From JAVBLG01 sp031553655 (GTDB lineage Bacteria > Desulfobacterota > Desulfovibrionia > Desulfovibrionales > Desulfovibrionaceae), in contig JAVBLG010000079.1 in NCBI GenBank assembly GCA_031553655.1, positions 1 through 48,363 on the forward strand: a DNA stretch of 48,363 nucleotides, given 5' to 3'. Positions 23,573 to 32,152 of this stretch are shown here, piece by piece. A model generated the notes under the pieces. The model made no database searches. It was not told the origin of the DNA and saw only the letters and a list, made by a program, of their open reading frames with translations. The position numbers and the translations under genes are program-made. The number at the start of each line of letters is the position of its first letter. Position 1 is the stretch's first letter.

Positions 23573-24662
23573 TGCCGTGTTCCCCCGGCTTCTCATAGTC
23601 CACATCCGTCTTCACATAGTCCTTGGTGTCGCCAAGGGCCATAAGCACCGGCGCGGAGACATAAATAGAGGAGAAAGTACCCACAATTACGCCCATAAAC
23701 ATGGTGAGCGAAAAGTCGTGTATGGCCCCGCCGCCCAGCATCAGAAGCGCCAGAGTGGACATGAGTGTGGTGGCTCCGGTGAGTATGGTGCGGCTCAAGG
23801 TTTGGTTCACACTATCGTTGACCACATCACCTATATGTTTTTTCTGCTCTTCCTTTTTACGCAGGTTTTCTCTGATACGGTCATAAACTATGATCGTGTC
23901 GTTGAGAGAATACCCGGCCACGGTCATGATGGCCGCCATTACGTTGAGGTCTATTTCCTTGCCCAGCAAGGCCAGCAGCCCGATAGTGATGGCCACGTCA
24001 TGTAGAAGCCCAACCACCGCGCCCAACGCAAAATTGAGCTTTAGCCGCCAGCATATGCCCATGGTTATAGCGAGCGCCGCGCAAACCTTGAAGCCCGCGC
24101 CAAGACCGGTAAAACTGAACAGGTACATGCCGCCCCACAAGGCCCCCGCCATAAGCGCGCCAATGAGCCAGCGCTGCTCAAAACGTCCGGAAATATACAC
24201 CGCTATGAGCAGCGTGGCGTAATACATGGCCTCAAGCGCCTTGTTGGTGAGGTCTTCACCTATTTTCGGTCCCACAACCTCAAGACGCTGAATAGTAGCT
24301 TCGTTGCCGGGAAAGTCGGCGGCAAGAGACTTGTTCACCTGCTGGCGCAAAGCAGCCGGATCCGTGTCGGTCGAAGAAAAACGCAGAAGAAAGTCGCGTC
24401 CGCCCTCGCCGAAACGCTGAGTGCTTATGCCGGGCAGTTCGGGGATGTCCATGCTCTTTTTCAACGCTTCGTCGTCGACGGGCTTTGCAAACTGCACCTG
24501 CACGATTACCCCGCCGGCGAAGTCAATGCCCAGCTTGAGCCCGTGCCCGAAAAGCATGGGAAGAAAACCGGCCAGAATGCACAACACCGACAGGGCATAA
24601 GCCGCGTGGCGCTTGCCCACGAAGTCTATGCTCGGGGTATTTTTTAGAATGGTAAAAGCCAT
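23565..24662 (-). CDS. secF: SecF, protein translocase subunit
   Basis: Protein of 365 residues; with SecD it uses the proton gradient to help SecYEG export proteins. Six membrane helices are arranged as one near the N terminus, a periplasmic P1-like domain (about 45-150) and five near the C terminus. Family motifs include GIDFAGG near residue 46 and GYSLNDTIIVYDRIRENLR. The C terminus is slightly longer than usual and charged. ATG 24662 has a weak AGAG upstream. It follows secD after 82 bp that hold a hairpin. Confidence 0.96.
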   Translation of the reverse strand: MAFTILKNTPSIDFVGKRHAAYALSVLCILAGFLPMLFGHGLKLGIDFAGGVIVQVQFAKPVDDEALKKSMDIPELPGISTQRFGEGGRDFLLRFSSTDTDPAALRQQVNKSLAADFPGNEATIQRLEVVGPKIGEDLTNKALEAMYYATLLIAVYISGRFEQRWLIGALMAGALWGGMYLFSFTGLGAGFKVCAALAITMGICWRLKLNFALGAVVGLLHDVAITIGLLALLGKEIDLNVMAAIMTVAGYSLNDTIIVYDRIRENLRKKEEQKKHIGDVVNDSVNQTLSRTILTGATTLMSTLALLMLGGGAIHDFSLTMFMGVIVGTFSSIYVSAPVLMALGDTKDYVKTDVDYEKPGEHGIV

Positions 24663-24704
24663 ATCACGCTCTTTGTCGTTTATATTTTAGTACTTATTCA
24701 ATGT

Positions 24705-24739
24705 GGAGCATTTTTCTGATTTCATTAGGAAAATACTCC
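24705..24739. repeat. Palindromic element between secD and secF, family A-like
   Basis: GGAGCATTTTTCT (24705-24717) pairs with AGGAAAATACTCC (24727-24739), with a nine-base loop. It resembles the first third of the 92-bp family A repeat and the element at 26954. Placed between secD and secF, it could reduce read-through and so lower SecF relative to SecD. Confidence 0.6.
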
Positions 24740-24744
24740 GGCTT

Positions 24745-26331
24745 CTATATGCTCAGTGGTTTGCCCCTACGCGCCCAGGTCTCAAAAATAATTCTGGACA
24801 CGAAAATAGCAGTGAACATGGAAGCCAGAATGCCGAGAGAAAGCGTCACCGCAAAGCCGCGCACCGGACCGGTGCCGAATTGATACAGAATGGCTGTGGC
24901 AATGATCGAGGTAAGGTTGGAGTCTGTAATAGCAATCATCGCTCGGTCAAACCCATGATGCACAGCGGCCAGAGGGCTTAACCCCAAACGCAGTTCCTCT
25001 CGTATTCGTTCGTAAATAAGCACGTTGGCGTCAACCGACATGCCGATGGTCAGCACTATGCCCGCTATGCCGGGCATAGTCAAAGTAGCCCCGAAGGCGG
25101 CCATGCCGGCCATGAGCAGCAGAAGGGTGAAAATCAGCATGCAGTCGGCTACAACTCCGCTGATGCTGTAATATACGGCCATGAAAATGACTACGGCCAA
25201 GGCGCCCACCATTGCGGCGCGCATGCCGCTGTCGATGGATTCCTGCCCCAGGCTGGGGCCGACGGTGCGCTCTTCAAGCACGGTAACCGGGGCGGGCAAC
25301 GAACCGGCGCGCAGCACAATGGCCAAATCGTGCGCTTCAGCGGTGGTGAAATTGCCCGTAATGCTGGCCCGGCCTCCGGCGATGCGCTCGCGTATCGAAG
25401 GGGCGGAATAAATCTTGCCGTCCAGAACAATGGCCAGACGTTTACCCACGTTTTCACCGGTGATACGCTCAAAAACCGAAGCGCCGCGGCTGTTGAAATT
25501 CAGGGTGACATAAGACTGGTTCATCTGGTCAAAACCGGGACGGGCGTCGGAAACATCCTCGCCGGTGAGCAGAGCGTCTTTGTCCACGGCAAGAAATGAA
25601 TCGGCCTTTTTGCCGTCTTCCTTGCCCGATTTTTCAATGAGGGGCAGCACAATCACTCCGGGAGGCAGCACGGGCCGACCGGGGTCCACGTCGTCGCGCA
25701 CTATATGAAACTCAAGATGCGCGGTTTGGCCTATGAGCTGCACAGCGCGCTGAGTGTCGGACACGCCGGGAAGTTGAACCTGAATACGGTGCCCGGCCTG
25801 CTTGCGGATGTCCGGTTCAGCCACGCCGAACTGGTCTATGCGGTTGCGAATGGTTCGCAAGGCCTGATCAATAGCCATGTCTTCAAGCTGGCGCACATAA
25901 ACGTCCTTGAATTTGGCCGTGTAACGCAACTGCCCGCTTTCAGCGGCGGAGGGTTTGCCCACGTCAAGGTGGTCAAAGCGTTTACCCAGCAGCTCCTGCA
26001 AATTTTTTTCCTGCTCGGCGCGCGGCAGCGTAAACTCGAGGGTGTCGCCGCCAATGACCCTGGGTCGCAAAATAATGATGCCCTTGTCCTGAGCTTCGGC
26101 CCTGAGATCCTGACCGCTCTGGGCCAAAGAGTTGGCCAGGGCTTTCTGCACTTCCACCCCCAAGGTAAGATGCACCCCACCCTTGAGGTCAAGGCCGAGA
26201 TTTATCTTGTTTTTTGGCAGGATCGCTCCCAGGGGCGAATCACTCACCCCGGGAATGCTGGGTAAAATATAAATTATACCCGCCAGCAGAACCAAAACCG
26301 CCAGGGCGATGCGCCAGCGTACTCCACTCAT
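24745..26331 (-). CDS. secD: SecD, protein translocase subunit
   Basis: Protein of 528 residues, partner of SecF. After the first helix (about 5-25) comes LGLDLKGGVHLTLGVEV, the family signature, then the large periplasmic P1 head domain and five C-terminal helices, with GMSVDANVLIYERIREELR in the proton-transport region. The length is normal for SecD of this group. The ATG at 26331 is chosen because AAGGTGG lies 6 bases upstream; an earlier start at 26394 would add a basic stretch and bury the signal-anchor. It is transcribed with yajC and secF. Confidence 0.96.
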   Translation of the reverse strand: MSGVRWRIALAVLVLLAGIIYILPSIPGVSDSPLGAILPKNKINLGLDLKGGVHLTLGVEVQKALANSLAQSGQDLRAEAQDKGIIILRPRVIGGDTLEFTLPRAEQEKNLQELLGKRFDHLDVGKPSAAESGQLRYTAKFKDVYVRQLEDMAIDQALRTIRNRIDQFGVAEPDIRKQAGHRIQVQLPGVSDTQRAVQLIGQTAHLEFHIVRDDVDPGRPVLPPGVIVLPLIEKSGKEDGKKADSFLAVDKDALLTGEDVSDARPGFDQMNQSYVTLNFNSRGASVFERITGENVGKRLAIVLDGKIYSAPSIRERIAGGRASITGNFTTAEAHDLAIVLRAGSLPAPVTVLEERTVGPSLGQESIDSGMRAAMVGALAVVIFMAVYYSISGVVADCMLIFTLLLLMAGMAAFGATLTMPGIAGIVLTIGMSVDANVLIYERIREELRLGLSPLAAVHHGFDRAMIAITDSNLTSIIATAILYQFGTGPVRGFAVTLSLGILASMFTAIFVSRIIFETWARRGKPLSI

Positions 26332-26446
26332 GAACCACCTTCCGAAAAAAATTTTATGCCTGCCCGCGATCCCGCGTGAATCCCGCGAACGCAAGCGGAG
26401 AAAAGCCGCCGAGTCTTGCCCCGGCGGCCTTCAGAACCACGCTCCG

Positions 26447-26830
26447 CTATTTGTCGTCAGCGGAGGAATCCTTGCTTTCTTTGACTTCTTTAGCGTCCTT
26501 GAAAGCTCTGGGGTCATAAACATTGCCCACATAGGGGCGACCCACGCGTATTTTGGCCGTTCCGGTTTCAAGCAACAGAGATTCGTTGTCAATTTCAAGG
26601 ATACGGCCGATCAGCCCGGCGGAAGTTATGACATAGTCGCCCTTTTTAAGGGCTTCAAGCATTTTTTTGTGTTCTTTGGCCTTCTTCTGCTGCGGGCGAA
26701 TCAGCAAAAACCAGAAAATGGCGAACATCAAAATAAGCGGTACAAACTGCACAAGCATATCGCTGCCGCTCGGGGCCGCGCCACCGGCAGGGGCTCCGCC
26801 CATGGCAAAAGCTACGGACTCGAAAAACAT
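26447..26830 (-). CDS. yajC: YajC, preprotein translocase accessory subunit
   Basis: Protein of 127 residues with one membrane helix (about 26-45, FVPLILMFAIFWFLLIRPQQ) and a small cytoplasmic domain with GDYVITSAGLIGRI, the YajC signature. It binds SecDF and the holotranslocon. The C-terminal 30 residues are charged. ATG 26830 has TGGAGG 4 bases upstream, a strong site. It is the first gene of the yajC-secD-secF operon. Confidence 0.95.
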   Translation of the reverse strand: MFFESVAFAMGGAPAGGAAPSGSDMLVQFVPLILMFAIFWFLLIRPQQKKAKEHKKMLEALKKGDYVITSAGLIGRILEIDNESLLLETGTAKIRVGRPYVGNVYDPRAFKDAKEVKESKDSSADDK

Positions 26831-26869
26831 GCTGCCTCCAAAGTTAAATTTTTATTAAATTAATCATCA

Positions 26870-26898
26870 AGAATATCGCGTCTTGGGACAAGACACAA
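26870..26898 (-). promoter_or_regulatory. Candidate sigma-70 promoter of yajC-secDF with palindromic spacer
   Basis: On the minus strand TTGTGT (26898-26893) and TATTCT (26875-26870) are separated by exactly 17 bp, placing the start of transcription about 32 bases before yajC. Between the two boxes lies GTCTTG-GGA-CAAGAC (26880-26894), a perfect palindrome that could be an operator. The boxes match the consensus only in part. Confidence 0.45.
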
Positions 26899-26953
26899 CC
26901 TATTTGTCCACAGAGCCCGGCATCTTATTTACACATCAATAAATTAGGCCGGT

Positions 26954-26990
26954 TAGAGCATTTTGTGAATATAATAAACAAAATACTCCA
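26954..26990. repeat. Short family A-like palindrome
   Basis: TAGAGCATTTTGTGAAT leads into a 37-base palindromic element ending AACAAAATACTCCA. It is a diverged relative of the first 36 bases of the repeat at 48205, with changes on both arms that largely keep the pairing. It lies 12 bases past the end of the acyl-CoA ligase gene and may act as its terminator. Confidence 0.65.
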
Positions 26991-27001
26991 AGACAATCGA
27001 A

Positions 27002-29239
27002 TTATTTTTCCTTGTTCGAGCCTTTATTGTCGCTTTCTGCTTTTTCGCTGCTTTCGGTTTTAGCAGTATTTTCTGTTTTTTCAGCAGGTTCAGCCTTTTT
27101 TTCTTCTTCTTGCTTCCCGGGAAAAATCTTGTCCACCTTGGCGCTTACCGCCCGCGAAATTTCCCCGGCCTGCTCTCTGGCCTGATCCATCAACTCTTCG
27201 GCGCGATCTCTGGTAGTATCCATGATTTCGCCGGCTTTTTCTTTTATTTCTTCCGCTTTGTCCTTGGTGGTGTCCATAAGCTCACCGGCTCTTTTAGTAA
27301 GCCGCTCGGCCTGCTCTTTGGCCTGCTCCATCAAATCCTCAGCGTTTTTGCGCAGAGTCTCAGCCTGGACGCGGGCCTGTTCCATCAATTCTTCGGCTTT
27401 CTTGTACATGGCTTCACCCTGCTCTTTGGCGTGGCGGGCGCTGTCCTGAATGATTTCCGTAAGCGAATGATCTTCATAACCGTCTTCTTTCTGCTTACGC
27501 GCTTCCTCGTCGCGCAGCACCCGGCGCAAAACTTTGCCCACCATTGTTTTGGGCAATTCGGTACGAAACTCGAAAAGCTTGGGAACCTTGTAGTTGGCCA
27601 GCTTTTCGCGGCAATGGGCCGCAAGCTCCGCCACCGTGAGCGTTTCGCCCGGCTTAGGCACAACAAAGGCCTTGAGGGTTTCCCCCCGCGAACGGTGCGG
27701 CACGCCGACAGCCACGGCTTCGGCCACCTTGGGGTGCTCATAAAGCACTTCGTCTATTTCCCTGGGGTACACATTGTATCCCCCAACTATGGCCATATCT
27801 TTCTTGCGATCGACTATAAAATAAAATCCTTCGTCATCGCGGTAAGCAATGTCTCCGGTAAAAAGCCAGCCGTCGCGCAAGGTTTCGTCGGTTTCCTGCT
27901 TGCGCCCGAAATAGCCTTTCATCACCTGCGGCCCCTTGGCCACAAGCTCTCCCACCTGATTGGGCCCAAGCTCTATAGTGCCTGTTTCCACATCAACAAC
28001 GCGCAGCTCGGTATAGGGCAGAGGCACCCCGATGGAACCGGCCTTCTGCTTGCCGTAAATGGGATTAGCCGCAAGACAGGGTGATGCTTCGGTGAGACCG
28101 TACCCTTCAGTGATATTGGCTCCGGTCATATTCTGAAAGCTTTTCATAGATTCAACGGGGAAGGGGGCGGAACCGGAAATGCAGTATTTTATGCAGGTGA
28201 GATCATATTTGGCTATGCTTTTCTGGCGCATCAGCGAAATATAAATTGAGGGCGCGCCCACAAAGAAATTGGGCCTGTATTTGTGTATGGTACGCAACAA
28301 ATCGTCCGGAGTGTAGCGCGGTACAGGTATTGTAGCCGCGCCGTAAAGCACTGGCAAAAGTACATTACCGGCCAGCCCGAGCACATGGAAAAATGGCATT
28401 ATCGACAGAAAAACCATGTTTTTCGTGTCTTCTCGGGAACCAATGATGGCTTGCAAAATACGCATCTGGGCCGAAAGATTCTGATGAGTCAGCATAGCTC
28501 CCTTGGATAAGCCGGTTGTTCCGCCGGTATACTGCAAAAGAGCCAGTTCGTCCTCAGGATTTTCAATTCGCGAGCTAAAGCGTTCTTTGGTGCGAAACAG
28601 GTCGCTCCATGGAAAAATTCTGGAATTATCAAAGGGAACTTCCGGCAGATTGCCTTCGCGCTTCGCCTTCCAGGGCTGAATGATATTGAGAGGAAAAGCC
28701 AGACCGTCGGCTATGCGGGTGACGAAGATGCTGTCCAGTTTCAAGCGGCCAAGCAGAGGGTCTATTTTACCCCACAGAAGATCAATAGTGATCAAAATTT
28801 TGACATCGGCATCTTCAAAATGATGAGTCAGCTCCTTTTCCATGTAGAGCGGGTTGGTCATAACCGCCACCGCCCCGGCCTTGATTACGCCCCAGAAAGC
28901 AATGATAGTTTGGGGAATATTGGGGAGCATAATGGCTACCCGGTCGCCCCGCTGTACGCCCCTGAGGCACAGAGCGGCGGCCATGGCCTCAGCCTGCGCC
29001 TTCAGTTGATTATAAGTGATGCTGTAATTTTGGAAAATTATAGCCTTTTCACGGCCATACATTCTTGCGGCGTCGTCCAGGAAGGAACCCAGCCCGCGCA
29101 CGTCTATTTCCGACTCCGGAGCTTCGTGCTCTCTCCCTTCAAAATGTGCCCACCATTGCGGGCGGTTCGAAACTTCCGCCTCCCGCTTCCTTTCACCGTT
29201 AAAAGCCAGGGCTACCGCTGCGGACAGGGTATCGGTCAT
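27002..29239 (-). CDS. Long-chain acyl-CoA ligase with amphipathic-helix C-terminal extension
   Basis: Protein of 745 residues. Residues 1-576 are a complete AMP-forming acyl-CoA synthetase of the FadD type: A3 loop YTGGTTGLSKGA, A5 GYGLTEASPC, A7 WLFTGDIAYRDDEGF, A8 RKKDMAIVGGYNVYPREID and the A10 lysine in KTMVGKVLRR. It should activate fatty acids to acyl-CoA. Residues 577-745, absent from ordinary FadD proteins (about 560), are a long helix of 18-residue repeats (11 + 7) of the type AEELMEQARVQ-AETLRKN, then a Lys/Glu/Ser-rich tail. Such 11-mer repeats resemble lipid-binding or LEA-type helices, so membrane attachment is plausible. ATG 29239 has AGAGG 8 bases upstream. Confidence 0.92.
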   Translation of the reverse strand: MTDTLSAAVALAFNGERKREAEVSNRPQWWAHFEGREHEAPESEIDVRGLGSFLDDAARMYGREKAIIFQNYSITYNQLKAQAEAMAAALCLRGVQRGDRVAIMLPNIPQTIIAFWGVIKAGAVAVMTNPLYMEKELTHHFEDADVKILITIDLLWGKIDPLLGRLKLDSIFVTRIADGLAFPLNIIQPWKAKREGNLPEVPFDNSRIFPWSDLFRTKERFSSRIENPEDELALLQYTGGTTGLSKGAMLTHQNLSAQMRILQAIIGSREDTKNMVFLSIMPFFHVLGLAGNVLLPVLYGAATIPVPRYTPDDLLRTIHKYRPNFFVGAPSIYISLMRQKSIAKYDLTCIKYCISGSAPFPVESMKSFQNMTGANITEGYGLTEASPCLAANPIYGKQKAGSIGVPLPYTELRVVDVETGTIELGPNQVGELVAKGPQVMKGYFGRKQETDETLRDGWLFTGDIAYRDDEGFYFIVDRKKDMAIVGGYNVYPREIDEVLYEHPKVAEAVAVGVPHRSRGETLKAFVVPKPGETLTVAELAAHCREKLANYKVPKLFEFRTELPKTMVGKVLRRVLRDEEARKQKEDGYEDHSLTEIIQDSARHAKEQGEAMYKKAEELMEQARVQAETLRKNAEDLMEQAKEQAERLTKRAGELMDTTKDKAEEIKEKAGEIMDTTRDRAEELMDQAREQAGEISRAVSAKVDKIFPGKQEEEKKAEPAEKTENTAKTESSEKAESDNKGSNKEK

Positions 29240-29265
29240 ATGTTTGAACCTCTTGAAAAATTGAT

Positions 29266-29288
29266 ATATCCCGGAGCGACCGGGATAT
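29266..29288 (-). other. Hairpin in the leader of the acyl-CoA ligase gene
   Basis: ATATCCCGG (29266-29274) and CCGGGATAT (29280-29288) form a perfect 9-bp stem with a five-base loop. It lies 27 bases upstream of the start codon. There is no U-run, so it is more likely a leader structure than a terminator. Confidence 0.45.
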
Positions 29289-29328
29289 GCGGCGTAATGC
29301 GCCTGTCAATAAAGCGCATAGCTTTACA

Positions 29329-29916
29329 TTATATTATAGCATTTTTCTGAAGAATACAATCAGGTAGTGCGCCCTTGAGCGCCAAAGGCAACCCGCAAGC
29401 CACAAAAATTACCACGCCGCAGGAACGGGCCAGAATTTGGTTGGCCTCGCCGGCAAGATCTCTGAACTGTCGGCCCAGAGCATTTTCGGGCACAAGGCCC
29501 AGCCCGACTTCGTTGGTCACCAGAGCCACGGGCATGGGGCAACCGGCAAGCAGCGTTCCCAACCTTTCCACCTCCGCCAGCGCGGCAATGGAAGAAAAAC
29601 CCGCGCCCAACATATTGCCCAGCCATAGCGTGACGCAGTCCACAAGTACGGGCAGATTTTCAGCGGTCAGCGAGTCAAGAACGTCCACAAGATTGAATGG
29701 GACTTCGAGCGTTTTCCAGGCGGAGCCGCGCCCGGCCCGGTGACGGTCGATACGGGCGAGCATTTCCAAATCATTGTATTGGCGAGCATCGTCGGCCGAG
29801 GCGGTGGCTATAAAAATTCTTTGTCCGCCCATACTCTCAGCCCAACGCAGGGCAAGATCGCTCTTGCCGCTACGGCATCCACCGGTGAATAAAATTGTTT
29901 CAGCAGTAAAGTTCAT
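29329..29916 (-). CDS. cobU: Adenosylcobinamide kinase / guanylyltransferase
   Basis: Bifunctional enzyme of 195 residues of cobalamin nucleotide-loop assembly: it phosphorylates adenosylcobinamide and then transfers GMP to it. The P-loop is GGCRSGKS (12-19), and the guanylylated His is H59 in DRHRAGRGSAWKTLE, matching RIxxHRxxRxxxWxxxE. The length is slightly above the usual 180. The ATG at 29916 overlaps the stop of the upstream membrane protein gene (ATGA). No other cobalamin gene is in the window, so it is separated here from the rest of the pathway. Confidence 0.93.
   Translation of the reverse strand: MNFTAETILFTGGCRSGKSDLALRWAESMGGQRIFIATASADDARQYNDLEMLARIDRHRAGRGSAWKTLEVPFNLVDVLDSLTAENLPVLVDCVTLWLGNMLGAGFSSIAALAEVERLGTLLAGCPMPVALVTNEVGLGLVPENALGRQFRDLAGEANQILARSCGVVIFVACGLPLALKGALPDCILQKNAII
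29333..29359 (-). promoter_or_regulatory. Candidate promoter of the acyl-CoA ligase gene
   Basis: On the minus strand a perfect -10 box TATAAT (29338-29333) overlaps the last codons of cobU, with TTGTAT (29359-29354) 15 bp upstream. The spacing is two bases shorter than ideal. It would let the ligase gene be expressed apart from cobU. Confidence 0.4.
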
Positions 29917-31202
29917 TGCGAAACACCGGCCGCCCTGGACAGACGGAGGGAAAGATCGTTAAGCAGCGCCCCAGCCTTGGCCAGAGCGGCGGATGCTCCT
30001 TCCTGTTTTTCCAGGCGACGATCCAGCCAGAAGGTCAAAAACAGAATGCTGCCATCATCCAGCGCATTGCCGTAAGTTCCTTTTTTTATGGTCTGAAGCA
30101 ATACGTTTTGCGCGGCCTCATGATCCGCCAGAGATTTGCGATAGCGGGCATTGCTGCCGTCCATGCGCATTCGCGCGGTTTTTTCCTTGGTTTTATCCCC
30201 GGACTGGCGGGCTTCGTCAAGTTCGAACACAGCCTCGTTGAGCACTCTGTGCGCCTCCACCGATTTATGAGACAAGACATCCAGCTCCTGAAGGCGCTTT
30301 TGCAAATCGGGAACGGCGGCGATTCCGTTCATGGTTGCGGCCACAGAAGCGAATTGGGCGGAATAGAGACGATACATCTCACCAGTTTGCTCGGAAGTAA
30401 GCGCGGGGCCGCTTTTCGGTTCGGCCGCAGCTTCACCCAGGGCTTCCATAAAGTGATCCACGTACAGATGATAGAGAGCGTCCAACATTGGCGCATTAAA
30501 CGCATAACGTAAAAGTGAGCCGCGCGCGCCAACGGAATCGCTGCCGGAGGCAAGGCCGTGCATCCCGACACCGTAACGCATATTGGCCGCCTGCACACCT
30601 ATGGAAACGCTGCCGCTTCCGCCTTTTCCCGGCTTGTAGCGGCTAACCAGCCATTGGGCCATATCTTTCACAAAAATGGGCCGGACAACCGAATCCTCCT
30701 TCACCTTGGGAGCCACTGTACCCGGAGCGACATCCGGTTGGCCGGGACCAGGGACATACTCGGCGGGCTGGCCTATCGGAGCCTGTATATCGTGGCCTGA
30801 AAGCGTTCCTGGCTGACTGGGCAAAACATGCACCGACGGTCTCGGGGGCGGTGGGGGATGACTAAAGGAATTGAATGCTGAAACAGCCTCGGACATTACG
30901 CTGGAAACAACCTCAGACACAACTTCGGACACATCTCCGGCAAAAGAATATATTTCCGGAACCACATGCTGACGCAGGCTTTCCAGAAGCGGTTCCACGC
31001 TGCTGCTCTCAACGGATTTTCTAAAGGCTTCGCGGCTGGTTTCAATGATATTGGTCCGCACTTCGGGCGTTCTGGTAAACCAGAATGCGCCCGTAGCGCA
31101 CAAAATGAGCGCGGTTAGAAAAAGAAAAAGTCCCCCGCGGCCTTTCTTTGCCGGAGGTTCCGGGGTGGGCAAATCCAAAACGCGTTGATCTTCCGCCTTC
31201 AT
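29913..31202 (-). CDS. Membrane-anchored protein of unknown function
   Basis: Protein of 429 residues that I do not recognise. A short cytoplasmic N terminus (1-24) is followed by one membrane helix (about 24-43, GGLFLFLTALILCATGAFWF), a Val/Ser/Glu-rich helical stretch, a Pro-rich linker (about 113-170) and a helical periplasmic domain (about 180-425) with long charged helices, perhaps a coiled coil at 310-370. It overlaps cobU by four bases although nothing links it to cobalamin. The exported protein gene at 31274-31900 lies 71 bp upstream in the same direction. The start has no strong ribosome-binding site. Confidence 0.7.
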   Translation of the reverse strand: MKAEDQRVLDLPTPEPPAKKGRGGLFLFLTALILCATGAFWFTRTPEVRTNIIETSREAFRKSVESSSVEPLLESLRQHVVPEIYSFAGDVSEVVSEVVSSVMSEAVSAFNSFSHPPPPPRPSVHVLPSQPGTLSGHDIQAPIGQPAEYVPGPGQPDVAPGTVAPKVKEDSVVRPIFVKDMAQWLVSRYKPGKGGSGSVSIGVQAANMRYGVGMHGLASGSDSVGARGSLLRYAFNAPMLDALYHLYVDHFMEALGEAAAEPKSGPALTSEQTGEMYRLYSAQFASVAATMNGIAAVPDLQKRLQELDVLSHKSVEAHRVLNEAVFELDEARQSGDKTKEKTARMRMDGSNARYRKSLADHEAAQNVLLQTIKKGTYGNALDDGSILFLTFWLDRRLEKQEGASAALAKAGALLNDLSLRLSRAAGVSQ

Positions 31203-31273
31203 TATCTTCTATAGGTGCCCTTTAATTCATGTCTATAAAACTGTGGACGTTTTCGAGGCGTGTTGCCGCCAGC

Positions 31274-31900
31274 TCAATATAGACGCCAGCGCAACGCTTG
31301 CCTCCCCGTCCCCTTCTGAGGTTTAACGGGTAGAATCAGAGGTTTGCCCACCTGTCCTTCCATGGACAGCGGCTTTTCAGAAAGCCCGAAAGGCAACCAG
31401 CCCTGCATGGCGAGATCCAATTTACTGAAGCTCTGCCCCGAAGCGTAAATTACCGGCACCGAACCTATGGGGGTTGCCGCCATGAGAATAGTAGCATTGC
31501 CGCCGGGTTTTTTCAAAATGGCGTGCTCGTTTCGCTCGGAAACTTGCGCGGAGACTTCCTCATCGAGCGTACCAAGTTCAACAGGCGGGCGAGCGCCGGT
31601 TCCCGGACGGCGCAGCACATACAAAAAATCATTGCCGGTGCGCCCCACAAAAGCGGCCATGGCCTGCCCGTCGCGGGCGGTCAGCAGGCTCACAGGCATG
31701 GTGCCGCCGTGGATTCCGATATAGGCCGATCTGGCCCCCGAGGGAATACAGATCCAATCGGAATCCCTTCCTTGGGAAATAAGCGCGCCGTTCGCGGGCA
31801 TGAGCGGCATCTCGTCCGCACTCGTCGGTAAGGCGGTGAAAAAACATGCCGCCATGACAAAAAGAGCGGCAAGGATACCGCGCGTCGCATACATTTTCAT
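31274..31900 (-). CDS. Exported protein of unknown function
   Basis: Protein of 208 residues with a signal peptide (YATRGILAALFVMAACFFTA, cut near SADE) and a periplasmic domain rich in beta strand and glycine (WICIPSGARSAYIGIHGG). No family was recognised. The ATG at 31900 (MKMYATRG) is chosen because the signal peptide follows at once; an in-frame ATG at 31927 would add nine residues. It probably shares a transcript with the anchored protein gene and cobU downstream. Confidence 0.68.
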   Translation of the reverse strand: MKMYATRGILAALFVMAACFFTALPTSADEMPLMPANGALISQGRDSDWICIPSGARSAYIGIHGGTMPVSLLTARDGQAMAAFVGRTGNDFLYVLRRPGTGARPPVELGTLDEEVSAQVSERNEHAILKKPGGNATILMAATPIGSVPVIYASGQSFSKLDLAMQGWLPFGLSEKPLSMEGQVGKPLILPVKPQKGTGRQALRWRLY

Positions 31901-32048
31901 GACCAGCTTTGGCCCTGTATATATCATGTTGCATTGTTACGGGCATAAGGCTATTTGCCAATTCCCGTTTGCCAAAAATTAATTGTTAGATGCGTCGCTG
32001 TCAATAAGAATAGAGTAAAGAGCATTATTTGGACGTCCAGAAAACTTC

Positions 32049-32152
32049 CTTAAAGCCGACGGCAGTCGCGAGCGGTAGCGAGCCTTTGAGCCGCCAAGCC
32101 GCGTCGGTCGGGCTCCGCCCGCCGACATCTTATGCGGCGTAGTGCGGCGGAT
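32049..32152 (+). repeat. Dispersed palindromic repeat, family B, copy 2
   Basis: A 104-bp copy of the element at 12173-12276, starting CTTAAAGCCGACGGCAGTC and ending GCGGCGGAT. Where copy 1 has the palindrome CGCGGCATGCCGCG, this copy has GCGAGCGGTAGCGAGC, a direct repeat. It ends on the base before the flippase stop codon, so it forms the 3' end of the polyketide operon. Confidence 0.9.

Noticed and set aside
29329..29916. Cobalamin riboswitch upstream of cobU
   Set aside because: cobU directly overlaps the upstream gene, leaving no leader, and no B12-box-like sequence was seen.
32049..32152. Family B element as an insertion sequence
   Set aside because: At 104 bp it cannot encode a transposase, and no target-site duplication could be identified by eye.
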